The notes under the pieces are model-generated. The model was given only the letters and a program-made list of their open reading frames with translations. It searched no databases and was not told the DNA's origin. A stretch of 64,000 bases of DNA from positions 1 through 64,000 of the forward strand of contig CAIMUF010000081.1 of NCBI GenBank assembly GCA_903844635.1. The letters run 5' to 3'. Positions 27,501-36,214 of this stretch are shown one piece after another (within the stretch, counting starts at the first letter, position 1; the number at the start of each line of letters is the position of its first letter). Both the position numbers and the translations under genes were made by a program. The stretch is from an uncultured Sulfuricurvum sp. (GTDB lineage: Bacteria > Campylobacterota > Campylobacteria > Campylobacterales > Sulfurimonadaceae).

Positions 27501-27965
27501 GAATGGAATACGGTCAGGATCGTACATTTGTGACTGAACGGCATACCCTTTGGCACAGTTACGTCCACGTGAACCTGGATGCAATGGATTACCCATGTAC
27601 TTTTTGACCGTCATTGTTTTTTTGTCAACCCATGCTGTCAATCCGCATGACGCTTCACAGTTGGAACAGGCTGTTGGAATAACCATATAGTCATTTACTT
27701 TAATACCGTCTGGATTCTCTTCACTTTGGACACCGTGACGACCGATACCGCCACGCTTCCAGTCTGTACCGTCAAGCTCTTGGAAATTATCCCATTGATC
27801 CAGTGGAGGATAAAATGAAAGCGTATCTGGAGTGTTTGTAAACTTGCTGTTCTCTACAGACTCAGCAGCTGCATCGGTTGTAAATACGCCCTTTGCAATA
27901 GCAGCGCCTGCTACGGTAAACGCTGCACCTTTTAAAAATGTTCTTCTGCTTTCTAAATACATCAT
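24570..27965 (-). CDS. Tat-exported molybdopterin oxidoreductase catalytic subunit (Psr/Soe/Ttr-like)
   Basis: A 1131-residue DMSO-reductase-superfamily subunit. It has a clear twin-arginine signal (ESRRTFLKGA), the N-terminal [4Fe-4S] motif CSNCEASCG...NCAKG (about 100-140), molybdopterin domains (HTNICSANGRTP, whose Cys is a candidate molybdenum ligand; VVMDPRLSNSAG) and a C-terminal dinucleotide-binding domain (FALNTVFRLPYNIHTRSANSKH). It is longer than PsrA (about 760) and ends in a tail of about 150 residues containing a GMHCWHHK segment. With a ferredoxin subunit and NrfD anchor it should exchange electrons with menaquinone. Polysulfide, sulfite or tetrathionate are plausible substrates; none is proven by sequence. 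Confidence 0.85.
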   Translation of the reverse strand: MMYLESRRTFLKGAAFTVAGAAIAKGVFTTDAAAESVENSKFTNTPDTLSFYPPLDQWDNFQELDGTDWKRGGIGRHGVQSEENPDGIKVNDYMVIPTACSNCEASCGLTAWVDKKTMTVKKYMGNPLHPGSRGRNCAKGYAVQSQMYDPDRIPFPLKRAPGSKRGEGKWIRTTWDEAMTTIGKKMGDTIRKGDELSKKSVMYHVGRPNENGFVPKVWESLGLDSYNSHTNICSANGRTPTIQFVNDDRTSPDWGNAKLIFLNSSHAADAGHYFAQAAAYIADARKKGAKMVVMDPRLSNSAGIADLWLAPWPGTETVIYLHLASRILSDNLVNKAFVKRWFNWDTLMNDSDYLNYMVEKGYVPKLPEGRDFESYLELLKDMYAPYTLEFAVKETHIPAYKLEKLYEMFIWAEDAISTYVWRAAAAGNRGGWMIGKAVFFVTGLRGAIGNVGGTGFYHSHDISVGGKGGSATVGQGKSGADVPAVKAWNELTWPPEWPLTTYELSYLLPHLLSDKEWQKKWNDRGLQVPSKLAVYAPRMYNPVWINPDGFRWIEVLKNEELMELTFNLSPVWSETNWYMDYVLPVGLAGERHDQHSEATIPARWTTFRQPVLRVALEKSGWKPKNPNRATLEAHIKAGLGEVWEENEFWFQLCTDYIDPDGSLNIKKMWESKRHPGKAVTIPEWYDAAFGDNLPKLHETVMNDERYTKEEFPVYSYMRDHGVWLEEDKIYNVQERELKVEEGKIESYEHKYDAGSVSVDSLGIISANDDKGKSKKIGIEIDGKKLQGFTTPTRKLDVYTQWVAKDWKWPEYGMPIYPRNDKEKEDMVHIVSHVNHIYMKEENSFALNTVFRLPYNIHTRSANSKHLMEISQNHDPIWISTGDAKRLSIKRGDAIRVKIVDTVSGLESGHFVAMAVPTEGVLPGTLACSHHGGRWKLTNHVTIPNGVSDGKVAPGAAPRDLSNKEFLKESPANVGKAGGQSIIDDYSGTSGINSFGVPVAEIQMDGKVGKLKYVEGIKGFKAERFAEYNRDSENVWWDGLSGSWQNAVAAPHPDPVSGMHCWHHKVLVELAQPGDKIGDIFVNYDNNLKVYQAWRDKLSRGLDSNSKLRRPRHIFRPWVKLDPASYDVNIKA

Positions 27966-27973
27966 TTACCTCT

Positions 27974-28873
27974 TTAGCTCATATTTAACAATTGTGGGAT
28001 AACAAGCCAAACGTGTTTAGCTACCCATAAACCGACCAATGCTGATACAGCAGCGATCTTCAACAAATAATACGACTCTTTCTTAATACTCAAACAGACA
28101 AGAACCATTGGGACAATAAACGCCATGATTTGTCCAATCCAGAACATAGCCGTATACTCTCCGCCTTTAATAAACTCTAAGGTAGCTGCTACCTCTTCTG
28201 CTTTCATTCCGCCGAAAATATATTCCGCCATATAAAGAATAAATGCTGAAAATGCACTCAGTCCTAAAATAATTCCAAGATCTTTTTTGATTGAATCAGA
28301 AAATTTATTTCCGCCTAACAAAATCATTGTTGCAGAACCGGCTAACAACGCTGCCAAAATCATTTGTGCTGATTCCGTTGGCATTTGCCACAACTCACGT
28401 GCTGTCGATTCAGCCATAAGCCCCGCGGTGTACAATGTAACTGGGATACCTAATAAAACAGTCCATCCCAAAAATTTATCGTACATTGCTTCATCTTTTT
28501 TCAAGTAAATAGCATATGCCATAGCGAAAAGAAGACCAACAAAACCAGTTGCCATCCATGCACCAATCGTAATTGCTGATGTCAAATGAGGATAAAAAAA
28601 GATATGCCAAAAACGGAACATCTGATGTAGATCAATGACCGTAAAAAATAAAAATAAGTGAATAAATACAATTGAAATAGCTACCACTGGTAAACGGATA
28701 AAACCTGTCTCATTCGGATATTTTTTCAATAAGAAAAAGCCAAGGAAAATAATACCGGTACCGATACTTTTAGCCCACATATTCATCGTAATAATCCAAC
28801 CCCAGACAATTCCCGGAAGAGGAACGTCAAGAACGACTATCGCATTCGTTGCTGCAATTGCTTCGTGTACCAT
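27974..28873 (-). CDS. NrfD/PsrC-family membrane anchor subunit
   Basis: A 299-residue integral membrane protein with about eight or nine helices, of the NrfD/PsrC type (for example VIDLHQMFRFWHIFFYPH and PVTLYTAGLMAESTARELW, the latter like the quinone-site region of this family). It anchors the complex and exchanges electrons with the menaquinone pool. Its ATG overlaps the ferredoxin-subunit stop (TAATG), and the catalytic-subunit gene follows 8 bp later. Confidence 0.88.
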   Translation of the reverse strand: MVHEAIAATNAIVVLDVPLPGIVWGWIITMNMWAKSIGTGIIFLGFFLLKKYPNETGFIRLPVVAISIVFIHLFLFFTVIDLHQMFRFWHIFFYPHLTSAITIGAWMATGFVGLLFAMAYAIYLKKDEAMYDKFLGWTVLLGIPVTLYTAGLMAESTARELWQMPTESAQMILAALLAGSATMILLGGNKFSDSIKKDLGIILGLSAFSAFILYMAEYIFGGMKAEEVAATLEFIKGGEYTAMFWIGQIMAFIVPMVLVCLSIKKESYYLLKIAAVSALVGLWVAKHVWLVIPQLLNMS

Positions 28874-29511
28874 TAGTGGTGCCCTCCTAAAGGGAGATGA
28901 GTAAGTTTATTAAAGAGGTTATGTCCCTCTCCACGGAATGATGCCAATGGATTTAACTGAACATTTCCACCACCAACATAGAAATGGTGAGGATCGGTTC
29001 CTTTTTCCGGTTTACGCACTTGTACATTGCCTTGATGTTGCTGGATATATTTGCTGATATTCGACAATGGATCATCTAAATCTCCAAATATATTCGCTTC
29101 AACCGGACATGCTACAACACATGATGGCATCATAGAACTTGCAATACGGTGGGCACAATAGGTACATTTGTCCGCAGTTTGTGTTTGTGGATCAATATAA
29201 ATTGCACCATATGGACATGCCATAACACATCCAGCACACCCGATACATCGATCTTTATCAATATTAACAATGCCATTCTCAAGATAGTGTAGTGCACTAA
29301 CTGGACAAATTCGCTCACACGGTGCATTCGCACAGTGATTACAACGAAGCGGAGTAAACGTCCGTCTTGTCTCAGGGAACGATCCCACATCAACATATTT
29401 TACACGAAGACGCCATGTACTCAGTGGAACTTCATTTTCCACTTTACATGCAATCTCACAGCCCTTACAACCCATACAAAGGTGAAGGTCTACCAAGAAA
29501 CCTAACTGCAT
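28873..29511 (-). CDS. Four-cluster ferredoxin subunit of the molybdoenzyme (PsrB/DmsB type)
   Basis: A 212-residue protein with four [4Fe-4S] motifs: CMGCKGCEIAC, CNHCANAPCERICP, CIGCAGCVMACP and CTYCAHR...CVVACP. It is the electron-transfer subunit between the NrfD anchor and the catalytic subunit and would ride through Tat with the latter, having no signal of its own. First gene of the operon. ATG 29511 was chosen because AAGGAG stands six nt upstream and MQLGFLVDLHLC is a typical start; the tracked ORF is 11 residues longer. Confidence 0.9.
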   Translation of the reverse strand: MQLGFLVDLHLCMGCKGCEIACKVENEVPLSTWRLRVKYVDVGSFPETRRTFTPLRCNHCANAPCERICPVSALHYLENGIVNIDKDRCIGCAGCVMACPYGAIYIDPQTQTADKCTYCAHRIASSMMPSCVVACPVEANIFGDLDDPLSNISKYIQQHQGNVQVRKPEKGTDPHHFYVGGGNVQLNPLASFRGEGHNLFNKLTHLPLGGHH

Positions 29512-29562
29512 ATATTCTCCTTGAATTCCTATTGCGTAATACAATAATAATTATCTATTGTC

Positions 29563-29568
29563 ATTATA
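29563..29568 (-). promoter_or_regulatory. Putative -10 box of the molybdoenzyme operon
   Basis: TATTATAAT on the minus strand, about 52 nt before the ferredoxin-subunit ATG. No TTGACA is present 17 nt upstream, and I see no FNR-type TTGATnnnnATCAA site. Confidence 0.4.
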
Positions 29569-29681
29569 ATAGGCTTATAATGGCATTTCTGCTAAGTTGA
29601 TATTAGCTAAATAAGGTTTAACCGAAACTAAAAGGAAACCAATTTTTGAGATAACTTTTTGATATGTAACCGATTGGTAAT

Positions 29682-29704
29682 TTTCCCGCGAAGGGGATGG
29701 GAAA
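29682..29704. repeat. TTTCCC/GGGAAA inverted repeat after hisD
   Basis: A 6-bp stem around an 11-nt loop containing GCGAAGGGG, 11 bp beyond the hisD stop. It may end hisD transcription, and the CCCGCGAAG core suggests a decayed copy of the dispersed GTCATTCCCG palindrome. Confidence 0.45.
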
Positions 29705-29715
29705 GAATAAAAAAG

Positions 29716-31008
29716 TTATTTATCTAGTCGACAACGAACCGATGCCTCATGGGCACCAAGACCTTCAGTATGTGCAATCAAGGCGCAGGCTTCACCAATT
29801 TCGTTGATTGCTTGTTTTGAAAAAGAAATAATAGAAGATTTTTTCATAAAATTCTCAACCCCAAGAGGTGAGTAAAATTTGGCCGTTCCACCGGTAGGTA
29901 GCGTATGATTAGGACCTGCCACATAATCACCGATTGCTTCTGGGGTATTATGTCCTAAAAATATTGCTCCAGCGTGTTTTATTGATGCTAAAAGTTCAAA
30001 TGGATTATTTGTTGCTACCTCTAAATGCTCTGGAGCAATGCAGTTCATTAGCTTAACCGCTTCTTCCATTGACTCAGTAACGATTATTGCGGCACGATCT
30101 TCAATGGATTTTCGTGCAATCTCTTCACGAGGAAGCTTTTTAAGCCATCTTTCGATTTCCAGTGCACACGCATCCGCAAATGCTTGGGATGGAGTTATCA
30201 AGATGGAACTTGCCATTTCATCATGTTCTGCTTGTGAAAGCAAATCTATTGCAATGTGTTCAGGATTGGCCGAATCATCCGCCAAAACACCAATTTCACT
30301 TGGACCTGCAATCATGTCGATGTTTACTTCACCAAACACCATTTTTTTTGCTGTGGCGACAAAAATATTTCCTGGCCCCGTAATGACATCTACCTTAGGA
30401 ATACTTTGAGTTCCATACGCCATAGCCGCAATTGCACTTGCACCACCGACTTTGAAGACTTCACTCACTCCACATAAATGACACGCCGCAAGCAAAAGAT
30501 CATTAGGTTCATTATCCGGTGTTGGAGTACAAACGACAATGTGTTCTACGCCTGCTACTTGTGCGGGGATGACATTCATAAGAAGCGAACTAGGATACGC
30601 AGCTTTTCCTCCTGGTATGTAGAGACCTGCTCGATCAACGGGTGTTACTTTCTGCCCCAAAATCGTACCATTGGCTTCGGTGTCAAACCAACTGCGAGGA
30701 AGCTGTTTTTCGTGATACGTTCGGATACGATCATACGCTAAGTGAAGCGCTGATTTTAATGCTGGTTCAAGTTCCTCATACGCAGTTTTCATATCGTCTG
30801 GATTGATTTTTAATTCTGAACCGCTAACAGGTGTCCAACGGTCAAATTTTGCAATATGAGTCATCAATGCTGCATCTTTATCAAGACGAATTTCATCAAT
30901 TATCGTTTTAACGATACTTGCGACATGCTCCATATCCATCTTTCCACGATTTAAAAGTTCATCAAAAACATTTTGAAAATTACTGTCACTTGTTCGAATA
31001 CTAACCAT
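29716..31008 (-). CDS. hisD: Histidinol dehydrogenase
   Basis: A 430-residue HisD with typical segments: PGGKAAYPSSLLMNVIPAQVAGV, the VDVITGPGNIFVATAKK loop, MIAGPSEIGVLADD and SQAEHDEMASSIL (zinc ligands), and the C-terminal ENFMKKSSIISFS. It carries out the last two oxidation steps of histidine synthesis with NAD. It is last in a group aroK - thioredoxin-like - hisD, 12 bp after the middle gene. No other his gene is near, which is common in this phylum. Confidence 0.96.
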   Translation of the reverse strand: MVSIRTSDSNFQNVFDELLNRGKMDMEHVASIVKTIIDEIRLDKDAALMTHIAKFDRWTPVSGSELKINPDDMKTAYEELEPALKSALHLAYDRIRTYHEKQLPRSWFDTEANGTILGQKVTPVDRAGLYIPGGKAAYPSSLLMNVIPAQVAGVEHIVVCTPTPDNEPNDLLLAACHLCGVSEVFKVGGASAIAAMAYGTQSIPKVDVITGPGNIFVATAKKMVFGEVNIDMIAGPSEIGVLADDSANPEHIAIDLLSQAEHDEMASSILITPSQAFADACALEIERWLKKLPREEIARKSIEDRAAIIVTESMEEAVKLMNCIAPEHLEVATNNPFELLASIKHAGAIFLGHNTPEAIGDYVAGPNHTLPTGGTAKFYSPLGVENFMKKSSIISFSKQAINEIGEACALIAHTEGLGAHEASVRCRLDK

Positions 31009-31020
31009 CTTATTATCCTT

Positions 31021-31437
31021 TTACTTTTTCGGTGATACTTTTGCATATTCGGTGCTGACAATATCCAGCGCCTTTTGAAAACTTGTTGAATCAACTGCTC
31101 CCATGAGCGGTTCAAATAACGGCTCACCATCCCCTTTTATAAACCATGTTGCTGGCGTACCACCCACATAAAGTTCACGCGGGAACAAAGGATTTTCATC
31201 AACATAGACAATAACAGCTACGTAATTGGAATTAATTTTTTGAATCACTTTTGGATCTTTAAGCGTTGTAGATGCCAGCTGAACACAATAACGGCAATTG
31301 TGATTTGAAATAATAAACATCATTGGTTTATGAAGTAACTTTGCTTGCTTGAGTCCGGTTGCATAATCCTTTTCCCATTTGATATCGCTACCAAAGAGAG
31401 TGGAAAATACTAAAAGAAGAAGTAATAGTGTTTTCAT
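31021..31437 (-). CDS. Periplasmic thioredoxin-like protein
   Basis: A 138-residue protein with an N-terminal signal peptide (about 1-17) and a thioredoxin fold: WEKDYATGLKQAKLLHKPMMFI, the redox motif CRYC, and the cis-Pro segment GGTPATWF. Probably a periplasmic disulfide reductase, SoxW- or DsbD-gamma-like, perhaps for cytochrome c or sulfur enzyme maturation. Its ATG overlaps the aroK stop by 4 bp (ATGA), so the two are coupled. Confidence 0.8.
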   Translation of the reverse strand: MKTLLLLLLVFSTLFGSDIKWEKDYATGLKQAKLLHKPMMFIISNHNCRYCVQLASTTLKDPKVIQKINSNYVAVIVYVDENPLFPRELYVGGTPATWFIKGDGEPLFEPLMGAVDSTSFQKALDIVSTEYAKVSPKK

Positions 31438-31946
31438 CGTTTTTTACCTTTTTCAATGATCTCTTTTGCAATTGCATCAACGCTTTTATCACTCACATCA
31501 ATCACAATATCTGCTACTTTTAGATACTGAGAAAGTCTCTCATTGTACAATTCACGAGCTTTATCAATATCTTTGAACAACGGACGTTTTTTTAATTTTT
31601 TTGCTGAATCCGTATGCGCCAGAATACGCTCATAAATCGTATCAAATGGGGCATTTAATAAAACAATCGTACCAACTTTTTTCAATGCCGGAACTTTAAA
31701 AAATCCGCCCCCGGTAGATATGATTGTTCCTGTCACTTTTTTCTTTAGCCAGCGCGCTATTTTACGCTCTAAATTACGAAAATATTCTTCCCCATCCGTG
31801 GCAAATATTGCTTTGATGGAGCGATTTTCAATACTCTCGATAATGTCATCTGTATCCAGTGCCATCATCGACGTATGCTTGACCATTGCTCGTGCAATAG
31901 ACCCCTTTCCCACACCCATAAATCCAATTAAAACAATATTTTTCAT
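31434..31946 (-). CDS. aroK: Shikimate kinase
   Basis: A 170-residue kinase with the shikimate-binding motifs LDTDDIIE and STGGGFF, and the lid region around KKRPLFKDIDKARELYNER. The P-loop is GFMGVGKGS: the residue after Lys is Gly, as in adenylate kinases, rather than the Ser/Thr usual in AroK (GKST). It phosphorylates shikimate in aromatic amino acid synthesis. The tracked ORF adds 11 residues; ATG 31946 matches the family start MKNIVLIGFMG. Confidence 0.9.
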   Translation of the reverse strand: MKNIVLIGFMGVGKGSIARAMVKHTSMMALDTDDIIESIENRSIKAIFATDGEEYFRNLERKIARWLKKKVTGTIISTGGGFFKVPALKKVGTIVLLNAPFDTIYERILAHTDSAKKLKKRPLFKDIDKARELYNERLSQYLKVADIVIDVSDKSVDAIAKEIIEKGKKR

Positions 31947-32005
31947 GACATACCAAAAATTTAAATTATAAAGTCGCAATCATATCAGAGATTAACTTAG
32001 TACCC

Positions 32006-33592
32006 TTAGCTTTTAAACTCATTAATACGCGCTTGTAATGATTGAGCAACACTCAAAAGTTTTTCGGAATCTCCCTCAATATTTTCAACACTTTTTTGAT
32101 TGGATTGTGAAACATCATTAATCTGTGATATTTTTTCAATAATCCATTCAATATTTTCCACCATTTCTATCGAGTCCTTATAGGATTTTTTTGCAATTAC
32201 GACTGAATTTTCCATCTCTTGCGATGTTGTCGAAATCTTTGCTTCTACTTCAAGTGATATGGTCGTCAATCCATTCATATTGGTAGCATTTTCAGCAATA
32301 GTATCACTCACATCGTTAATAGACTGAACAATTGTTCCGACATTGACTTCAATTTCTGTCAAACTTTTTTGGGTTCGTTCAGCAAGCTTTCGTACCTCAT
32401 CGGCAACTACCGCAAATCCTCGTCCATGTTCGCCGGCACGCGCTGCTTCAATTGCTGCATTCAGTGCCAAAAGATTGGTTTGATCTGCGATGTCTTTGAT
32501 CACACCAAGAACACTTTTAACTTGTTGGGCATCTTGACGTAGACCTACTAAACGTGAAGACATATCATTTTCTGTTTCTATGTATCCCTCTACTTCACTA
32601 ACAAGGCGATCTAAGGCATCTTTTGCGCTTAAAAGTTCATCATTAGCATTTGAAACATTACGCTGTGTCTGCTCCGAGATTGTCATTGCCGCTGAAAGTA
32701 TTTCTTTTATTGAATGACTTTTTTGCGTTGTGGCTTCAACAATAGATCGCTCTTTTTCCACTCCAGTCAAAATATTTTGCGTTGCTTGAGTAATCGTTGA
32801 GGCTATTGTCGCATTTTGTTTTCCTAACGATTTAACCTCATTAATTGTCTCTTGCACCATAGCTACAAAATTATTGACAGCTGTTGCCGCTTCTGCAAAC
32901 TCATCTTTATTTCGTACTTCAAGCCGTTTTGTCAAATCTTTATCTCCACTTACCAATTCAGCAATTCGAATACGTAATCCAGAAAGAGGAGTTAACACTT
33001 CTCGACCAAAAAAGAGGTTTAATACAAGAACAAAAGCGATAACAACAATGCCAAGGGCAATCAATAAAATATTTTGAGTTTTATCAATTGCTTCATCATT
33101 TTTCTCTAAGGATATTACCAAGTCCATAACACCAAGAGTATCTCCTACTTGAACATTAGTGTGACAAGCAAGACATTTATCTTCCGCAACCAGAGGCTGA
33201 AGGAGTCGAATAGCATGTCCTGACTCTTGATTTTCTACAACCTCGGATTTTTTGGTTTCAAAGACTTTTTTAATAAGTAAATCATTACTTGGAGTTCCAT
33301 GAGAACCAAACAGCTCATTCACTGCATTAGAGCGCTCAATTTTAATATTGGTAATTCCTTCAATACCCTTAGCTGTTTCAATTGCTTCAGCGACAATTTT
33401 TGGATCACCGGCCAACATACTCTGGGTTAATGTTTGAAAAATAGATTGACTCAACATGCCTAAAGAACGCTTGGCGGTTGCATTGGAAAAATCGTTAAAT
33501 GTTAGGCTTAAATAGCCGTAAATAGCCCCTAATCCCAACGCACTGAAGACTAATGTGGAAAAAATTACTTTTGATTTAACTGTGTTAAGCAT
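32006..33592 (-). CDS. Methyl-accepting chemotaxis protein with periplasmic c-type haem domain
   Basis: A 528-residue chemoreceptor. Membrane helix at about 9-30, periplasmic domain with CLACH (Cys140, Cys143, His144) followed by [13 protein letters not shown], second helix at about 173-195, a HAMP domain, and a signalling domain with the conserved hairpin [31 protein letters not shown] (quoted in part: [20 protein letters not shown]). Its sensor resembles those of the two GGDEF proteins at 11-15 kb. It probably signals redox state, O2, NO or a similar ligand to CheA. Confidence 0.9.
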   Translation of the reverse strand: MLNTVKSKVIFSTLVFSALGLGAIYGYLSLTFNDFSNATAKRSLGMLSQSIFQTLTQSMLAGDPKIVAEAIETAKGIEGITNIKIERSNAVNELFGSHGTPSNDLLIKKVFETKKSEVVENQESGHAIRLLQPLVAEDKCLACHTNVQVGDTLGVMDLVISLEKNDEAIDKTQNILLIALGIVVIAFVLVLNLFFGREVLTPLSGLRIRIAELVSGDKDLTKRLEVRNKDEFAEAATAVNNFVAMVQETINEVKSLGKQNATIASTITQATQNILTGVEKERSIVEATTQKSHSIKEILSAAMTISEQTQRNVSNANDELLSAKDALDRLVSEVEGYIETENDMSSRLVGLRQDAQQVKSVLGVIKDIADQTNLLALNAAIEAARAGEHGRGFAVVADEVRKLAERTQKSLTEIEVNVGTIVQSINDVSDTIAENATNMNGLTTISLEVEAKISTTSQEMENSVVIAKKSYKDSIEMVENIEWIIEKISQINDVSQSNQKSVENIEGDSEKLLSVAQSLQARINEFKS

Positions 33593-33636
33593 TCTCTATA
33601 CTCCGATTTATAGTGTAAAAATTGAAATTCTAAAAC

Positions 33637-35007
33637 TTATTGTACCGTATAATATTCGCCTTCATGCGGATAGCTCACAATTCCTTCTAACGTTTGTATT
33701 TTAATGGGCAGATTCATCGGTCGACGCATCGATACAGGGTCAACCTTGCTGACACTAAAATGCAAATGCGGTGCTGTTGTATAACCTGTATTTCCCGAGT
33801 ACGCAATTAATTGCCCTTTTTTAACAACATCCCCTATTTTGACCGCTGACCCTCCTAATTTAAGATGATAATAATTCCCCAATGTTCCATCACTATGCCG
33901 GATATTGACATAGTTCATAAACGTGCGGTATTGCGGCGATGGTCCCCCTAAATTATTACTTACATCGACGCCGACAACTTCGCCTTCACGAGCTGCATAA
34001 ATGCTCGTTCCTATAGGAAGAGAAAAATCAATAGCATAAGCAGATAGTCCCTTGTGTGATAATCCCCCATTATACCCTTGGGATATCCGCACGTTAGTTC
34101 CGGCAGCGAATGGAAGTCGATAAATATATGTATCATCATGTTGTGCAAAAGCAGAACCCTTTACCCAACCGTAAGAAGACTGATAATCTGTTATTGATGA
34201 TGCCACGATCGGACTAAGAGCTAAAATTTCTTTTTTAGTGTGTCCGGGAAGCTCCACATACAATGGAAGGGAATGATTGGCTTTAAGATTGGTCAGTTTT
34301 TCAAAATCCAACGACAGTGTCACTAAATAAGGGTTGAGATTTTCTGCTTCAAATACCATCTCACCTTTAGCATTGCGCTCACCTACAACAATAACACTGC
34401 TTCGTGATCCGATTTTAGCGGTTTGTTTAATTCCTCGCACCTCAGAACGCTTTAAAATTCTTAAATGCTCTTCATACGCCTGTTCCTGATCCATGGAAAA
34501 TTGGATACTTTTAGCTTCTAATGCCTGCTCCTTGCATAATGAATCCAAATTTTTAATCGAATGATCAGAAAAGTTTTTTTGATAAAAAGCTATCGTCTCT
34601 GAGCGAACACGTGGATGATGTAGAGGTTCCAGTTCGATCGATGCCAAGTGCTCGAATTTTTGTTTATCATTCGTCTCAATAGCCCCAAGTAATGATTTTC
34701 GATACAGTTGATAAATAACCTCTTGACGTGATGACAATGAGCGTAATTTCTGAAGATAAGCGCTTAGTTTTCCTTTGTCTTTTTTAGAAGGTTCTCGTAA
34801 TGACTCTCCTAAAAGTAATGTCTCCTGCACATCTTTGCAATAATTTGCAATAATTTTCGGTTCTTCAGTCTCCAAAAATGCTTCATTTAATTGACTTAAT
34901 CGACGTGAATCTTTTTCGAGTGGTTCCGCAAGTGCGTAAAACGGAGGTAAATTTTCTCCATGGACAATAATCATGCTGAACAGTAAAAAAATAACCGATT
35001 TTATCAC
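33637..35007 (-). CDS. M23 (LytM) family zinc peptidase
   Basis: A 456-residue secreted protein with a signal peptide (about 1-18), a helical N-terminal half of about 250 residues and a C-terminal M23 peptidase domain. Catalytic-domain motifs are LSHKGLSAYAIDFS (first zinc ligands; the usual H-x3-D is spaced out) and TTAPHLHFSV (HxH). It probably trims peptidoglycan cross-links and affects cell shape or division. It diverges from fba and stands alone. Confidence 0.82.
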   Translation of the reverse strand: MIKSVIFLLFSMIIVHGENLPPFYALAEPLEKDSRRLSQLNEAFLETEEPKIIANYCKDVQETLLLGESLREPSKKDKGKLSAYLQKLRSLSSRQEVIYQLYRKSLLGAIETNDKQKFEHLASIELEPLHHPRVRSETIAFYQKNFSDHSIKNLDSLCKEQALEAKSIQFSMDQEQAYEEHLRILKRSEVRGIKQTAKIGSRSSVIVVGERNAKGEMVFEAENLNPYLVTLSLDFEKLTNLKANHSLPLYVELPGHTKKEILALSPIVASSITDYQSSYGWVKGSAFAQHDDTYIYRLPFAAGTNVRISQGYNGGLSHKGLSAYAIDFSLPIGTSIYAAREGEVVGVDVSNNLGGPSPQYRTFMNYVNIRHSDGTLGNYYHLKLGGSAVKIGDVVKKGQLIAYSGNTGYTTAPHLHFSVSKVDPVSMRRPMNLPIKIQTLEGIVSYPHEGEYYTVQ

Positions 35008-35093
35008 TCTTTACTAACCCTTTCAACACAATTTTATGGAGTCTACCTATCTTATTTTAGCACATCTAAATAACATATAAGAGCAAGGTCTGC

Positions 35094-35099
35094 TATAAT
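35094..35099 (+). promoter_or_regulatory. Putative -10 box of fba
   Basis: GCTATAATAAAG, 31 nt upstream of the fba ATG at 35131, in the divergent spacer with the M23 peptidase gene. No good -35. Confidence 0.45.
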
Positions 35100-35130
35100 A
35101 AAGATTATATTTATTCATTACGGAGTGATC

Positions 35131-36210
35131 ATGTCCATGCGTATTTTAGACTCAATCAAACCAGGTGTCGTATTCGGCGAAGATTTATATACTCTTTTTG
35201 CCATTGCCAAACAAGAAGGGTTTGCTCTTCCTGCTGTTAATGTTGTCGGAACCGATTCAATCAACGCGGTTCTTGAGGCTGCCAAAATAGTCAATTCTCC
35301 AGTAGTCATTCAGTTTTCCAATGGTGGTGCAAGCTACTATGCCGGAAAAGGGCTTAGTAACGAAAATGAAAAAGCAGCGATTGTTGGTGCAATCAGTGGC
35401 GCATTGCATGTTCATATGATGGCAGAAGCGTACGGGATTCCTGTAGTATTGCATACCGATCATGCTGCTCGTCATCTTCTTCCATGGATTGATGCCTTGT
35501 TGGATGCAGGTGAAAAACACTTCGCTCAATACGGCAAACCCCTCTTTAGTTCTCACATGCTTGATCTTTCTGAAGAGAGTTTAGAAGAAAATGTTGCAAC
35601 CTGTGTTCGCTATATGGAACGAATGGCTAAAATTGGAATGACTCTGGAAATCGAACTTGGCGTTACCGGCGGAGAAGAAGATGGAGTAGACAATAGCAAT
35701 ATTGATAATTCACTTTTGTACACTCAGCCTGAAGATGTTGCGTACGCCTACGAAAAACTGATGGCAGTGAGTAAAAACTTTACAATTGCCGCATCATTTG
35801 GAAATGTGCATGGCGTTTATAAACCCGGTAATGTTGTTCTCACCCCTATAATTTTGGACAACTCCCAAAAATACATCCAACAAAAATTCAACACAGCACC
35901 AAAGCCTGTTAATTTCGTTTTTCACGGCGGTTCAGGCTCAACACTCGAAGAGATTCGCGAAGCGATTAGCTATGGCGTTATCAAAATGAATATCGACACG
36001 GATACCCAATGGGCAACATGGGAAGGGGTCAAAGATTATTATGAAAAATATAAAGATTATCTCCAAGGACAAATCGGAAATCCTGAAGGGGAAGACAAAC
36101 CAAATAAAAAGTATTATGACCCTCGTAAATGGTTACAAGCTGGACAAAAAACATTAATCAATCGTGTAAAAGTAGCGTTTAATGATTTGAATGCGATAGA
36201 TAGAAACTAA
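35131..36210 (+). CDS. fba: Class II fructose-bisphosphate aldolase
   Basis: A 359-residue class IIA aldolase close in length and sequence pattern to E. coli FbaA. Visible are KPGVVFGEDL, QFSNGGASYYAGKG, the zinc ligands in HTDHAARHLLPWID, and NFVFHGGSGS. It cleaves or forms fructose-1,6-bisphosphate; in an rTCA autotroph it mainly runs toward sugars. ATG 35131 was preferred to the tracked GTG at 35125, because GGAG is correctly spaced for ATG. The convergent ppiC-like gene lies beyond a repeat element. Confidence 0.95.
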   Translation: MSMRILDSIKPGVVFGEDLYTLFAIAKQEGFALPAVNVVGTDSINAVLEAAKIVNSPVVIQFSNGGASYYAGKGLSNENEKAAIVGAISGALHVHMMAEAYGIPVVLHTDHAARHLLPWIDALLDAGEKHFAQYGKPLFSSHMLDLSEESLEENVATCVRYMERMAKIGMTLEIELGVTGGEEDGVDNSNIDNSLLYTQPEDVAYAYEKLMAVSKNFTIAASFGNVHGVYKPGNVVLTPIILDNSQKYIQQKFNTAPKPVNFVFHGGSGSTLEEIREAISYGVIKMNIDTDTQWATWEGVKDYYEKYKDYLQGQIGNPEGEDKPNKKYYDPRKWLQAGQKTLINRVKVAFNDLNAIDRN

Positions 36211-36214
36211 TTTT

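Noticed and set aside
29545-29715. FNR-type operator upstream of the molybdoenzyme operon
   Set aside because: TTGAT is present but not followed by ATCAA at the required spacing.
35118-35309. 63-aa minus-strand ORF at the fba start
   Set aside because: It is antisense to the conserved N-terminus of the aldolase and resembles no protein.
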